A stretch of 64,000 bases of DNA, taken from the NCBI GenBank assembly GCA_000320605.2, contig KB445804.1, positions 798,895 to 862,894 of the forward strand, read 5' to 3'. The stretch's first letter is position 1, and the number at the start of each line of letters is the position of its first letter. Below the pieces are notes generated by a model, which was given only the letters and a program-made list of their open reading frames with translations, had not been told where the DNA came from and searched no databases. The stretch comes from Gelatoporia subvermispora B (lineage: Eukaryota > Basidiomycota > Agaricomycetes > Polyporales > Gelatoporiaceae). A program made the translations under genes and the position numbers. This document shows, in pieces, positions 10,565 to 23,100 of the stretch.

Positions 10565-12680
10565 TCACCGCCTCTGACCAGCACTACCGTTCGGGTGGTA
10601 CATATATGTATGGTGCGTTGGGGGTGCACCATGTGACGATGTCGGCCGAGACGTCGACGCGTTCGAAGCAGCAGCAGCAGCGCCGTATGACGTTGTCTGG
10701 GTAGGACGCGCGCGATAGTACGCACCAGCATTGCGCTGCTGGTCAGGTTGTGTGTGTGTGAGCACAGGAGACGGCGTGTTAGCAGCTACTGTCGGCATCG
10801 GCCAAGGCAAGTTGCTCGGAGGTGGTGGAGGATTTTGTGTGCGAGCAGGCGCGATCGATGTTGGTTGGGAGGAAGGAGGGCGCTGAGGCTGCATGTGGGG
10901 TGAAGCATTCTTAGGTGTTGCTATCGGAGCTGTGTGAGTGGAGATGGAAGGGCTTTGCGAGGCCGATGAGGGCGGAGCGGACGCTGTTGTTATGAGCGTT
11001 TGATGAACCGCAGCGGGAGTGGCAGTTGGAGTCTGTTGTGCTTGCTGGGGCTGCTGAGGGTGGGCATCGGAGGCGTCCGTTGCCGACTCCGTTTCCCGTC
11101 GGCGCTTCGTCCCTCGAGACGTGCTCACTTTCAGGCCCAGGTTCGTCGCCTTGAGCAGAATCTGGTGTCTGGGAGAACATGATTGAGAATTTGGAACACC
11201 TGGTGGAGACAACCAGCAAGACACATACCTTGTCCTACTATTGCCCCACTGCTGCACAACCCAGTCCCACTCTATCTCCCCTTTGTTTTGGGCACCACCC
11301 ATCTCTTTGCTCTGTTCCGCAAGTCGCCGTAATTTCTCTGTCTCGTCTTCCGACCAGGTTCCTTGTTGTCCGCCTGCTGTCGTAGATCCTGTTGCAGCAT
11401 TGAAAGTGGTTATTGTTCCAGTAGATGCAGATGTCGGCACCGCTGGAGTCGGTGTTGTCGTAGCGATGGCAGCAGCGGGCGGGGCGGGGGCAGCAGGAGT
11501 AGGTGTCGGTTGCGTTGGCGGTGGATAGTATGTAGTTGGTGGTTGATATGAGTAATATGGCGCGGTCGGGTAACGTGCACCCGGTGCAGCGTACATGGGA
11601 GGATAATATGACTGGGGGTGAGACGGTGGTGGCATAGCGGGAGCGCCAAGAGACATAACGAAAGACTGCGGGTTGGTGATCACTGTGCTGGGTGTGCTCG
11701 AAGAAGCGCTGACCGGAGGAGGTGCAGTCTGCGGCGGCGGCGGCATCTGCGGGTATGAAGGCACAGAAGAATACACTGCAGGAGGTGGTTGTCCCACAAG
11801 TTGACTAGGATTTGCGAGCTGATTAAAGATGTGAGGCTAGATTCTCAGGTACAGATAGAAGCGAACTATACCAGGTTGTCACAGACACGCTTTGCATCCG
11901 CGATCATGGCTAGTGGATCAACCTTGGTTGCAGGCCCCATCTGATAGCACTGTGCAATGACCAGCGGCGAAGCAGCTTTCTGTAACGAAAGGAATATGAT
12001 TCGGGACAATTTATGGAATGCCGGCAGATCGCAACTCACAACAAGTTCTTCCGCCGCATTGTAGAATTCTGAACACAAGTTCAAAGCTCGCCATTGAAAC
12101 TCATAGAATTGCTGATTCTGTGATAGAGCACCGCCCCCTGGGGCCGGCGGGTATTGGTAGAAACCGGGATGTTGGGTATTGGCGGGGGCTTTCGTTGCGG
12201 TTCCCGCGGGAGCTCGCGGCTTCCGATTCCTAGAGCCTCTTGGACGACCTGGTTTACGTTTCTCGTTACCGTCTACATCTCCAGCTCCGTGGTGAGCCTG
12301 GTCTTGGGAGATATGCACTTGGGCGCTGGATGCGGTGGACAAGGCAACGGATGCAGTATGTGATCAATGCGGGCGATGATCGCAACAAAGAGGACGTACC
12401 CCGCGGTCTGTGCTTGTGCGTTGGCAGCGCGAGGTGAAGACTGGGTGCTACCAGGATGACCGTCCAGCTCCTGATGCTCGAGTTCCTCCTCGACGGCGCC
12501 CTCGTCATCGTCCTCCTCCTCCTCCTCCTCCTCGCGATGACCAGTGGCAGTGCCATTTGCGGCAGATGAGTGAGCGTGGGAGCTGTAGGAGGTATACTGT
12601 TGTTGGGGAGAGCGGCCGGCGGAGACGATAGGTGGATTGAGAGCGTGCGACAGAGGTTGATAATACTGCGGATTGTCCAT
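10565..12680 (-). CDS. AT-hook and Myb/SANT-domain protein (gene B)
   Basis: Five exons close the frame: 12680-12400, 12325-12040, 11979-11872, 11818-11229 and 11168-10565, giving 622 aa. An acidic run (E7 then D3) near residue 50 is encoded by a TCC repeat at 12511-12532. An AT-hook KRKPGRPRGSRNRKPR lies at about 117-132. A helical region (FYEFQWRALNLCSEFYNAAE) and a Pro/Tyr-rich low-complexity stretch follow. The Myb/SANT module spans about 378-435 (GTWSEDETEKLRRLAEQ..WDWVVQQWGNSRTRHQ). The C-terminus is Pro/Ser/Ala/Gln-rich. This combination predicts a sequence-specific or chromatin-binding nuclear protein; targets are unknown. Confidence 0.8.
12511..12532. repeat. TCC trinucleotide microsatellite
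   Basis: A perfect TCC repeat of about seven units lies inside the first exon of the AT-hook gene and encodes its glutamate run. Length variation here would change the number of acidic residues without altering frame. Confidence 0.85.
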
Positions 12681-13240
12681 GATTTTTTGAGAAATCGAAA
12701 ATGCCGCAGATGGAAGAAATAATGCTACACGAGCGGAGAGGCCAAATCGTCGTCCGAGAACAACAAAATGCCGTGGGAATGCGCACGCAGCCGTCCATTA
12801 TCCTTTCCCAGCGTCCCGACCCGACCCCGCAGTCACGCCCTTTTCGCGTTCTACATACATCAGACGGGGCCGTGCTTTTGCGCACTGCTTGCCACGTACA
12901 TTCCAACGAGATTATATGGCATCTGCCTCCTGGAACACGAACATGTCCTCACATGAGCGAAACTGAATGGCGGCCACAGCGGCTAAACAAACGCCCGACA
13001 AACAACGCGAACGCGCGACTCGCGTGACCGAAACAGCTAAGAAGTGACACCACTGTGACGTGACGTGACTCACCAGAGTGACTTCACGGCTCCGTTGAGC
13101 TTCGCTCCTCGGCTTGTCCGCTTACCGCCACTACTTCTTGCCTTGCACTGTGCCACAACCACCTCTCTCCCCTCTGCCCTCCACCTCTACTCACACCTTT
13201 ATCTATCTGACGGAAGTTTGCTCGAGACAATCTCCTCTCC
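12681..13240. promoter_or_regulatory. Divergent promoter region (AT-hook gene / Mex67)
   Basis: A 560-bp gap separates two divergent starts. It has CT-rich stretches near 13140-13200 just upstream of the Mex67 start, a pattern common before fungal start sites. I found no coding frame with domain content. Confidence 0.45.
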
Positions 13241-15691
13241 ATGCTTTCTAGTCCGTCGCCAGCACCTAGCGGCCGCTCAATCGCAGCAAGTGCCCTTCGA
13301 AGAGCAGGTCTAATGGAACGAGACCGAGATGAACGCATGCGCGACGTCTCTGACAAACCTGGAGGACGCAAAGGGACTCAGAAGTCGAGATCTCGCGCAC
13401 ATCCTCACCGACCACGCGCAATTGACGCTGTTACCGGCAAAGATCTGCCTGGTGCATCTAATGCCTCACGAGCTTCTATGGTAAATCACCCGCTTGTTCT
13501 CACTTTTCTTCCCCTAGCCACCACAGCAGACGTTGCTTCGCAGCTCCTTCCCGTGCTTGGCGTCCTCTGTGTCGGCTTTCCATCCTGTTGTTGTTAAGCA
13601 GTTGACTTACCATGTTCCCTATCCACCTCTACCTTCGTCACCTCTCTGCTCCGCTCATGGAAGCTTGCAAATCGACTGGCTACCGGGGAGTCAATAGCTA
13701 TCCGTGGCGCATCGAAGGGGACGTTGGGTCGTCTTCGTAGGAACGCTGTATCCGGCGGACCAAGCACCGACATCGCCACCGAGAGCAGAGTCATCGGCTT
13801 GTGGCGCGAATTTGTCAACAAGAGGTGGAATTCTTCGGCGAAATTCCTCAACCTTGAAGTGTGTTCATTTAGCCGTTCACTGAGAGCATTCCTCACATAT
13901 GCACAAATCAGCGTATCGCCGAAGATGAATACGTGCGGCGGAATGCCCTGATCCCAGCCGGCTCGTCGGGTTCCCTGCACAAGGAGTTTTCAGTGATATT
14001 CAAGCTTGCATCTAAGCTGACCCCGGAGGTATGGCCGCACTTAGTTTTCTGCGCATCCAAGATTCATGCCACACACAGGTTGAGACTGTCTCTCTTGCAC
14101 ATAACAACATTATCTCGGGTTCGACGATCATTGGACTACCCCGCTACCTTCCCAAACTAGCGAACTTATCACTAGAAGGAAACAAGCTTCGCATGTGGAA
14201 AGATCTCGACTATATCTCGGGTCGAAGGGGAAAGCTTGAACATCTCCGCGAGCTTGTCCTCGTAGGCAATCCCCTACGGGAATTAGAATATGGGAATCAC
14301 CAGCCTGACCGGTACAAAGGGTGCGTTGCAAGAATTACATGTCGTCCGTCAAAGAAATTTAACTGCGATACAGCGAGATCGCACGGCGATTCCCCTCCCT
14401 TGAAATTCTCGACTCGGAAGCGATTGCAAAGATTGCGTTTGACGTACCACAAGCATCCACGTCCACAGCGGCACCTGCGCAACCCGCTGCAACCACATTT
14501 CCTTGTGAAATGGGTTCGTCGTTCTTGACAGGAGTTGATGGTGGCATCATCAGCAATTTCTTCATGAGGTATGCATTTGCCGAGCTCGTCCCGACTTGGT
14601 TGCTTATTCAGTTGTCGGCCAGATTTTTCCCCCTATTTGACACTCAGCGTTCTGCTCTTGTCGACGTCTATCACTCAGAAGCGACATTCTCATTCTCGGC
14701 CAACACTACCATTCCTGCGCGTGCACGAATTGAGGGCTATCATACATCAAAAGAGATGCCGAATCAGCGCAAACTAGAGTGGTCACATTGGTTAATAGGG
14801 ATCCACGGGGGCTCGCGGAACCTCAATCGGATGGGCGGTGGCGTCGAGAAGATGACGAAGACGCTCCACGTAGGCAGCGAGGAAATTGTCAAAACGATAT
14901 CTGCCTTACCGAGCACACGCCATGACGTTGCGGGCGCTCCAGAGAAATTCTGCGTTGACGCCTTCCCCGTGACGCACGGAGACTCGATGCACCTCTTCGT
15001 CACTGTACATGGTCAATTTATAGAAGGTATTGTGCGTTCTGTGTTCGCTTGAACTGCTTGCTGAGTGATCTGAATCCTGTAGAGCCTGTGCACGGCATCC
15101 GGTCGTTTGACCGGTCGTTCATGCTGGCCCCTGCGCCTGAAGGTTCGAGGTACGTGCCATGCTCTGGAAGCGACTTATGGGTGGTGAAACTGAATTACGT
15201 ATTTCCTTTCTCAGAGCGAAGCAGAACGGGTGGGACGTAATGATCTTATCGGATCAGCTGGTCGTCCGAGCCTACTCAAGCCATGAGGCTTGGAAACCCG
15301 GCCCTATGCGGGTCCAAGCGGGTGACCCGCTCGTACCCGTCGCATCGCCTGCACAGCTACCGCCGGCGAATGCACAAGCGCAGGGGCAGTTGCAGGAAGC
15401 GTTATCTTCGATCGTGAGTTGAATCGTTTGATATGCGTCGCTAATCGGTATATTGACTTTGTTTACGTACCCAGCCAGAGCCGCAGCGATCGTTGGTCAT
15501 GCAGATTTGCCAGCGGACGGGCCTCAATGTCGCATTTGCTGTACAGTGCCTTGAAGGCAATGGCTGGGACTTGGAGCGCGCCATAGCAAACTTTGAGCAA
15601 GTCAAGGTATGTGGATGTCAATAGGGAACAGCATTGAACGTAGTACTCATCTTGATGGTAGGGCACGCTGGCGAGAGATGCGTTCTTGTGA
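13241..15691 (+). CDS. MEX67: mRNA export factor Mex67/NXF (TAP)
   Basis: The frame joins through at least nine introns. Firm exons are 13912-14028, 14079-14320, 14374-14568, 14623-15026, 15083-15149, 15215-15413, 15475-15606 and 15662-15691; an exon ending at 13858 (..SSAKFLNLE) precedes them. The joint between exon 1 (from ATG 13241) and about 13602 is unresolved. Leucine-rich repeats lie in [15 protein letters not shown] and [14 protein letters not shown]. The NTF2-like domain starts around [17 protein letters not shown] and runs to [16 protein letters not shown]. The C-terminal UBA-like TAP-C domain is [20 protein letters not shown]. The order LRR, NTF2-like, TAP-C is diagnostic of the Mex67/NXF family, which carries mRNPs through nuclear pores with Mtr2/NXT1. 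Confidence 0.9.
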
Positions 15692-16580
15692 ACAGCGTCC
15701 TAAGTTTCTTCCTACATCACGATCCTGTTCAGCTCTGTATCTATGCCCACCACACCCTTCACTACAAACGGGATGGGATGGAATGCATTGTTCCAATGCA
15801 TCCCCCCCAAGGACCGTCTCCTAGTTTGCATTCGTTCTTGATTCCACAATGTAGCCGTGATCGTCATCTTGAGCACATTTCTTTATACATCGCACTCGCA
15901 ATTCGCACCATAGTCATCATCCCGCACATGTCTCGTCGTATGTATCTCCCTGAGTTCTGGTAATGCAACTGGCACATATTATCGTATCCTTCTGAGATGG
16001 CCAGCCGTTACGCGTTAAGTGCCATGATTGACGTCGCTCAGAACTTTCATCCCGGTACTTGTAATTTGCCATGATTCTACTTGACCCTGAACCAGCATGT
16101 GCACTCTCTCAGCCCAGCCAATCGGGGCTACGACGGTGCCTTACCCCTCTTCAAACTTCCGCTTTCGCGTTGTCCCAGCCTCAGTATATAGCTATCTTCA
16201 ACACCACGAGCTCACACGGATTGCGGCCTCCGCCGCTTGAAACCACATCGCGACCGGCGATTACCTCGATGCTTGCATTTTTATTGCCCTTCTCGCTGTT
16301 TGGGCAGAACATTCGCCTAAATGCCGCCTCAAGGCATGCTATGCGGCTTGTATGGGAATTTTGGTCGCCACTCCGAGAAAAGCTGGTTCTGATGGCAACT
16401 TCGCGCCTCGTGCACGTATAACGTACGCATCTCGCACACGGCTTCTGCATATACATATGGGTCGTGGCATGACTGCTCTCCGCCCTGCTCCGGCTCACTC
16501 CCTTGGGCGGTTGCTGCTCATTCTGGACCAGCGCGCTTGCTTCTGGAACCTCAAAATTCCCTTCCCGTCCGTGCTTGCGT
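15692..16580. other. Intergenic, Mex67 3' end and ankyrin gene 5' region
   Basis: This 889-bp stretch holds only short frames on both strands without domain content. It presumably includes the Mex67 terminator and the promoter and leader of the ankyrin gene. An upstream exon of the ankyrin gene cannot be excluded. Confidence 0.4.
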
Positions 16581-19500
16581 ATGGCGACTGCAAGACACGC
16601 CCCCGAAGGACGAGACATGCCCCCCTCTGCCTCTGCCGCCACCATGGATTTGCTTAAAGCCGCAGCAAGGGCTGATCTGCAAGCTTGCCGAGATGCTATT
16701 CGGTCGAATGCGGACGTGAACGCTGCGGATTCTGCTGGCCGAACAGCGATCATGCTAACGATCGGCGGCGAGAGGTGAGCACCCCTTCGTAGAGGGATGC
16801 GCGCGAACCGCCACTGACCTACGGTCCCATAGCCCAAGTGATATTGACGCGTCAGACGCGTCCTACGCACTTCAAACGCGTCTGAGCATCCTGAAGTTGC
16901 TCTTGAACCATGCAGACACATCATTACACTCTCTGAACGCGCCTGTGAATGGAGTAACACCACTCGGCCTTGCAGCATGGCTGAACGCGCCGGACATTGT
17001 CGGTCTACTTCTGAAGGAGAGCGATAGTATGGTGTCGGTCGATGGACCAGACCTGCACGGCGCTACAGCCCTGATGTGTAAGTGAGTTATGCTCCCGAGA
17101 GATGCCTTATTCATCATTCTGTGCATTAGACGCCGCTCGCGATAGCAGGCTAAACGTTGTTTGCATACTAGTAGGTGTTCATTCGTCTCTAGGTCGAGCG
17201 CATTTGTCCTCATTGCCCTGGCCAGCTTGCGCATGGTGCGAAGCCAGACCTAATAGATGATCACCACCGGTCATCAATTCACTTCGCGCGCGAACACCCA
17301 CATATTCTATGGTTGTGCGAGCGTACTGTACGACAATATCGGGCTCGCGAAGCACAAGTGAGTTTCGAGGCATCCGACATATAGTGCTTAGTCTCAACCA
17401 TGTCGAACGATATGAAGTTGGACAACCCCCAGAAGCTCTCTATGCTCCCCTCGCCATACCTCGAAGACGTAGTGGCATGCCCGGTACTCCACGACATCCC
17501 AGCGTCTGTGACATTCTTGCGAGGCGATCTCGCCTGCTTGACTGAGGCTGTCATTCGTGCTGTAAAGGCTGCCGATATACTAACCCTGTCGGGCCTAGTG
17601 TGTTCTTCCATGGAGACATTTTTTAAGACCGGACACAGCGCTTTCTCGACGCCGACAATCATCAATAATCCCGATGGCACTGGCTGGGGGGCGATTCATT
17701 ACTGCGTCGTAGCTAGAACTCCCTCCCTCGAAGTTCTGGATCTGCTCTACCTCGGTGGCGCCGATGTATGTCTCTATACGGGTACTGGCGCGGGTCAAGG
17801 CTCGCCTCTCCATATTCTGGCTCGGAACGCGACGGCGTCCACAGAACCCTCGCATGCCAAACTCATGCAGACCTTCATACAACACCTAGTGTTTGACCTC
17901 GGCGCACCGCTCGCTGCGAAAGATACTAGTCTTAATACATGCCTTCACGTTGCAGCTGAACACGGCCATAGTATCAACGTCCTAATGGCACTTCTGGCTT
18001 GTGATAAGAAGGGCAGTGTCCGTAAACTGCGAAATGCCAAAGGGTACGTGTACCTGCGCTGGACTTGACAAACAGTATTTGACGTGTAGCAGACTGACAG
18101 CCCTTGATGTCTGCCGGCCGGAGTTCCTGGCGGCGTTCGGGGAAGAAGGGGGGCCAATGCGTCCAGGGTCATCTGCATCGGCTCGTACGATTCGACCTGC
18201 GACTATCATTTCTAGTAAGACGCTATCCAGCGGTCAAGACGTAGTTTCAGTCATTTCGACAGCCGCTCCCGCGAATCGTGTAACAAATACCCTACCGAAA
18301 GGATCGGAGGACATTCAACGCGACATGGCCCAACTACCTGCTTTGATCTTGGACAACTTGCGAACTCTGTCCCGCGAACTGAACGAAGATCATACTGGTG
18401 GCGATGTCGATGCATTGGAGACTCTACTGCAACAGACGACGGACCATTACGACCAGCTTATGGCCAGTATGCATCAACGCCTGGAGGATGTACAAGCAGA
18501 CGTGAAGTATATCGAGCGCATGTTTAAGCAGGTCCAACAACTCCTTGACGACAGTGCCCACGCTCTCGGGAAGACCTTAGGTGTATCCTTTGTGCCAGCG
18601 ATCAATTGTTCACCAGCGCTTCCGACGGGCTCAGAATCGACACTGTGCTCTCGTGCGTCTACATCGACATCGACTCCACCTTCCACACCCATCCGTAAAT
18701 GTGTCTCAATGGTCAATTTGAAAAGCACCACCGCGGCATCAGCGTCTGGAGGAAGCCCTGGAAAGCTTTCAATTAAGACATCTCGCGATGTTCCGCTGAC
18801 TTCCGGTGGAGGTTCTCGCGTCCTCCGAGGACGGTCATCTTGGAGAGTTCTACCTCAGTGGAGCAAGGAAAGCTCAAGCGACGGAGACGACGCCTGGGAG
18901 AGTGGGAGGAAAAACAAAGGGACGGACGCGAACGACGTAGATATTCGCGCACAGGCGGTTGGAGGGGCGGCACGAATCAGAGCTTGGCTGTTGAAGCGCT
19001 TTGGTCCCCAGGAAACGAAGACCGAGGAACGTCACGACAGTCACGAAATCGTGGTAACAGAGCCGGAAAACGCAACTGGCGGCAATAGCGAGGATCCGCC
19101 ATCGGAGAAAGAAAGTCAAGTGATTTCGACATGTCGACGGGTGTTACATATATCTCGTCGTGATATGACCCTCATACAAGGCTGCATGATGGCGGTAAGC
19201 CAGGGCGACGAATCGCACTTTCATGGCTGATTGTCCTCTGTCAGGCTGAACGTTACACATCGCTTGCGGAACAGGCATTGAATCAGACCGAGCGAAGGCT
19301 ACTGAGAATCATAGAGGTTCGCCCAATTTGCTATGTCTTTGCGGCTCGAAACCTAAGTGCCCCCAGAAACGACGAGCGACTTTGCGTACATCACATCTTG
19401 GGTCACCTACCCACTCACCATCCCTTCCTGCGCAGCAGAATTCGCCGCCATCTCCGATTCATCTGGCAGTTTTCGACGCCCGTTTGCATTCTACTTCGTC

Positions 19501-19717
19501 CCTCTCCAGTCCCTCATCTTCTAGGTCATCTATGATTTCCTTTTCTTCGACGTTGATTGAAGAAGAGGAAGACGACATAGGTGCTCTCAGACGGCTACTT
19601 GCCCGCAAGATCGAGGCCCGGCTCACCGGCGCCATCGACGAAATGGACAAGGCAGAAGTCTGGCTTCGCGTCATACGTGATGTCACGCAACGTTTGAAAG
19701 ATACCTACTTGTCGTGA
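16581..19717 (+). CDS. Ankyrin-repeat and coiled-coil protein
   Basis: Exons 16581-16774, 16833-17077, 17130-17170, 17226-17357, 17433-18043, 18093-19194, 19245-19316 and 19367-19717 keep one frame (915 aa if ATG 16581 is the start; an in-frame ATG also lies at 16503). Ankyrin repeats are visible from residue about 25: ACRDAIRSNADVNAADSAGR, VNGVTPLGLAAWLNAPDIVG, HGATALMYAARDSRLNVVC, TSLNTCLHVAAEHGHSINVL. A coiled coil follows (HYDQLMASMHQRLEDVQADV), then a Ser/Thr-rich region and a second helical segment at the C-terminus (GALRRLLARKIEARL). No KilA-N/APSES DNA-binding domain precedes the ankyrins, so it is not an evident Mbp1/Swi6-type factor. A scaffold role is likely; partner unknown. Confidence 0.75.
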
Positions 19718-20194
19718 GTTCACTATATACCAATGCATCGATACCGTACATCAAAAGCTCTCGTCGCCTGCTATATTGTCATGTTGTCTTCCGTTACCTT
19801 GTCATTCGTTCGCCATTGCGCTGCTATCTCTCTGCTGTAGCTTGGTTATAACTTGCATCATGTACCACACGCATCCTGTATCAATTGGAGTGTTATATCA
19901 AAAAAGTGCGCTGTTATGGCGAACACTGATGATTGCAATACTTGTAATGCAACTATTGAGTACGATGAGTATGGTCGGATCGCGACCACGTGCGCTACGG
20001 CTGAGTTTCCGGTGTCGAGCGCCTGTACTTCATACGCGTCTTGTGTCGCATCCGACTCGCAGTCGCGAGCAGTTCCCTAAGTTTGAACTCTGAGTCTCTG
20101 CGGGTATCCCGCTGAAAGCCTTCCTTATCTGCTGTTGAAATCGATATGAGCATCTCTTAACGCTGTGGGACAGTCAACTACTCAAAGTGTATCC
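19718..20194. other. Intergenic, ankyrin 3' end and Vam6 promoter
   Basis: A 477-bp gap with only short frames. It holds the presumed terminator of the ankyrin gene and the promoter of VAM6. No repeat or RNA gene was seen. Confidence 0.4.
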
Positions 20195-23100
20195 ATGGCA
20201 CCTTTCCATTCTCCACGTTCTGTCTTGACTGGATTCAAGGAACGAGCGGAATCTCTGACGGCCCAAGGCATAACATGCAAACTCTGCGATATACCTATAT
20301 CTAATATCTTGCATAGGAGACAGATTATACATTGGTACAAGTACCGGAAACTTGCATGTCTATACATACGGAGATGCATGTGAGCATACCTTCAACGCAT
20401 GCTACCTAATGGATATTCATGGCGCCCAGCATCAGAGGCCCAACAGCTCTGCGAGCTTGTGGAGACGAAGAAGAGCTTGTGCCGGAGAGCGATTGATCAG
20501 CTCGGCTATGTGAAGGACGTGAACTCGCTGGTAGTTCTGTCAGGCAAGCGATATACTTGTAATATGCATGGGAAGTACTGAGATTATGTACAGAGTCTTC
20601 GGTGACGTTGTACCCCCTTCCGACATTCTCTCCAACCACACCTCTGGTCAAGGCGAAAGCGGCGTTTTCCTTCGCCGTACATACCTGGGTCATTCATGTC
20701 GACGAGCCCGTAACAAAGTCTCCCAAATTGGATGAAACAGACTTTGCGAAGGCTAAACCGATTCCTGCAATAATGACGTATCTTGCCGTTGGATGTCGCA
20801 GGAAGATGGTAATTTACTCGTGGCAGGATGGGGAGCCACAAGACGTACAGGTACGAGATCTAGTGGGGGTCTGAACGTAAACAATCCTGACTGTTTTCAG
20901 GAAGCATTGCTTCCTCATTCTCCGCGTGCTATGGTCTTCATAGATTCAGAACATATTTGTTTCGGATATTCTCCCACCGAATATGCGGTCTTCTCTCTCA
21001 AGACTTCTGTCACAACCGATGTCGTGACACCACTACCTACGGCTCCGAGCTCAGGAATCACTAACATGGGCATGGGTGCATTGAGTGGTCTGGGGGGTTA
21101 CATGACTCTTGGTCTCGGGGCGAAACCGAAACCGTGCGTTGTGAACAGTAACGAGTCTGAGGCTCTAGTAGCGAAAGACAGTCAGTGCTTCTATGACCCC
21201 TTCCGGAATATGGCTCATGAGACGCGATTATAGATAATGGCTTCTTCATCGACACCGATGGCAAATCATCGCGAAGTCATAACATCGACTGGCCTGCACC
21301 ACCAGAAGAATTGAGTACGTTCTGTACATTAGATGCATACTAATTTCTGAAGTCTCCATATCTAGCATTTGTTCGGCCCTACATCTTCTCTATTCTTCCT
21401 CCAGGATCGGTGCCGATGTCGCAAATAGACAGTGATCAAGAGAACCCTCCGAAAGAGTCATTTGCAACCTCCTCAGTCATCGAGATCCGCTCGTCTTTAT
21501 CGTTGAAGGCAGTGCAAACTCTAGCCTTCCCACCCACCCCTCTTGGAATTGTCTCACCTGCTGCACACTATGCCGTCCGGCTTATGACACCATCTCCTGC
21601 AACTAAATCGTCCCTGTTTCTTCTCTCTACCCCTACCGACCGCGCCAGCGCGAATACTGCCGGCACCACGATCTGGCAGTTCCAAATGAAATCCTGGAGT
21701 GAGCAGCTGGACGAGCTTGTTGGAACTGAATGCTATGCGGATGCTCTGGCTCTCCTTGATACCCTTGATCCTTTATTTTTACCAGACAAAGTAAGTTGTC
21801 CAACCGCGCCTTGTGGCTAGTAGACTTATTCTCGCGCAGGAGCGACGGCAACGCCTCGTCCGTGCACTCCATGCTGTTGCGCAGTTCAGTGCCGGAAGAC
21901 ACGACGATGCCATCAACGCTTTCATCGACCTGGATATCAACCCAGCGAAGGTCGTCGCCCTATACCCCGAGAGTATCGCAGGCAGATTGTCGGTTCCAAA
22001 GGACCAGTGGATACCCTTGTTCGGCGGCCCCGCAAAGCCGCCCGCACCTGCACCCGCACCCGCACCAGTGGAGGAAGCCGAGAAACCCGATGAGCAACAG
22101 GGAACGCCGACCAGTTCTGAAGGGCCCGCGAGGGTGCCGTCGCCAAAAGGCTCCATTCGCGGCGCGCTCAAAACCGGCCTTGAGGCTGTCGTGGCTGCGG
22201 CGCATCGCGACGATGAAACCGCGTCAATCCGGAGCGTGCGCCGACCCAAGAAACCTGGTTTGTATCTCACTCCTTTCGGACGTCGCCACGTCACTCATCC
22301 GCTACGTGCAGACGAGTTTCACCGCTCCGTGGAGACGCTCATGCGTTTCCTGTCCGACCGACGGCCCAAAGTTGCAGGCGCGCTGGAAACGTTCGGGATA
22401 CGTGCTGCGCAGTCGCATAAACAGCCGCACCTCTCAGCAGCATCGACGGAAGAGCTCTTCCGGCTGCCGAACGCGCCGCTGAATGCACTGACGCCGGAAG
22501 AGCTTGTGAGGTTCGCGCAGATCGTGGACACAGCGTTGTTCAAGTCGTACCTGCTCGTGAAGCCGAGCTTATTGGGACCCTTGTGCCGGATAGGCAACTG
22601 GTGCGAGGTAGAGGAAGTAGAAGAGGTGCTGCGTGCGCACGAGGTACGTCTCGACATTGACAGTGAGGAGTTATGACGTCGACAGCATCGGGCAGAAATA
22701 TTCGGAGTTGATCTTCCTGTACAATGGGAAGAGGATGCATGCGAAGGCTCTGGATCTCTTACGACAGTGAGCACTTTATAATGGCCGCTGACGGGCTGAA
22801 CTTATCGAGACCTTACAGTCTGAGCGAGAAGGAGACAGACATGCGAGACAAGCTCATGCCCTCTGTAACATACCTGCAACGGTTGGGACCCGAGCATCTT
22901 GACCTCATCTTCGAATGCTCTCGCTGGGTATTTGAAGAGGACGCAGACATAGGCTTCGAGGTAGATGAGACCCACTGGGCTTTTCAGCCGCGCTCACGTT
23001 GTTCATAGATCTTCACTTCCGAAGAGACGGAACTGCCTCGTCAACAGGTCGTAGAGTACCTCGAGAAGATCGAGCCGGGTATTGGTGCACGATACCTGGA

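Noticed and set aside
16071..16421. Open plus-strand frame upstream of the ankyrin gene
   Set aside because: No domain content and no splice joint to the ankyrin exons that improves the protein; probably untranslated leader.
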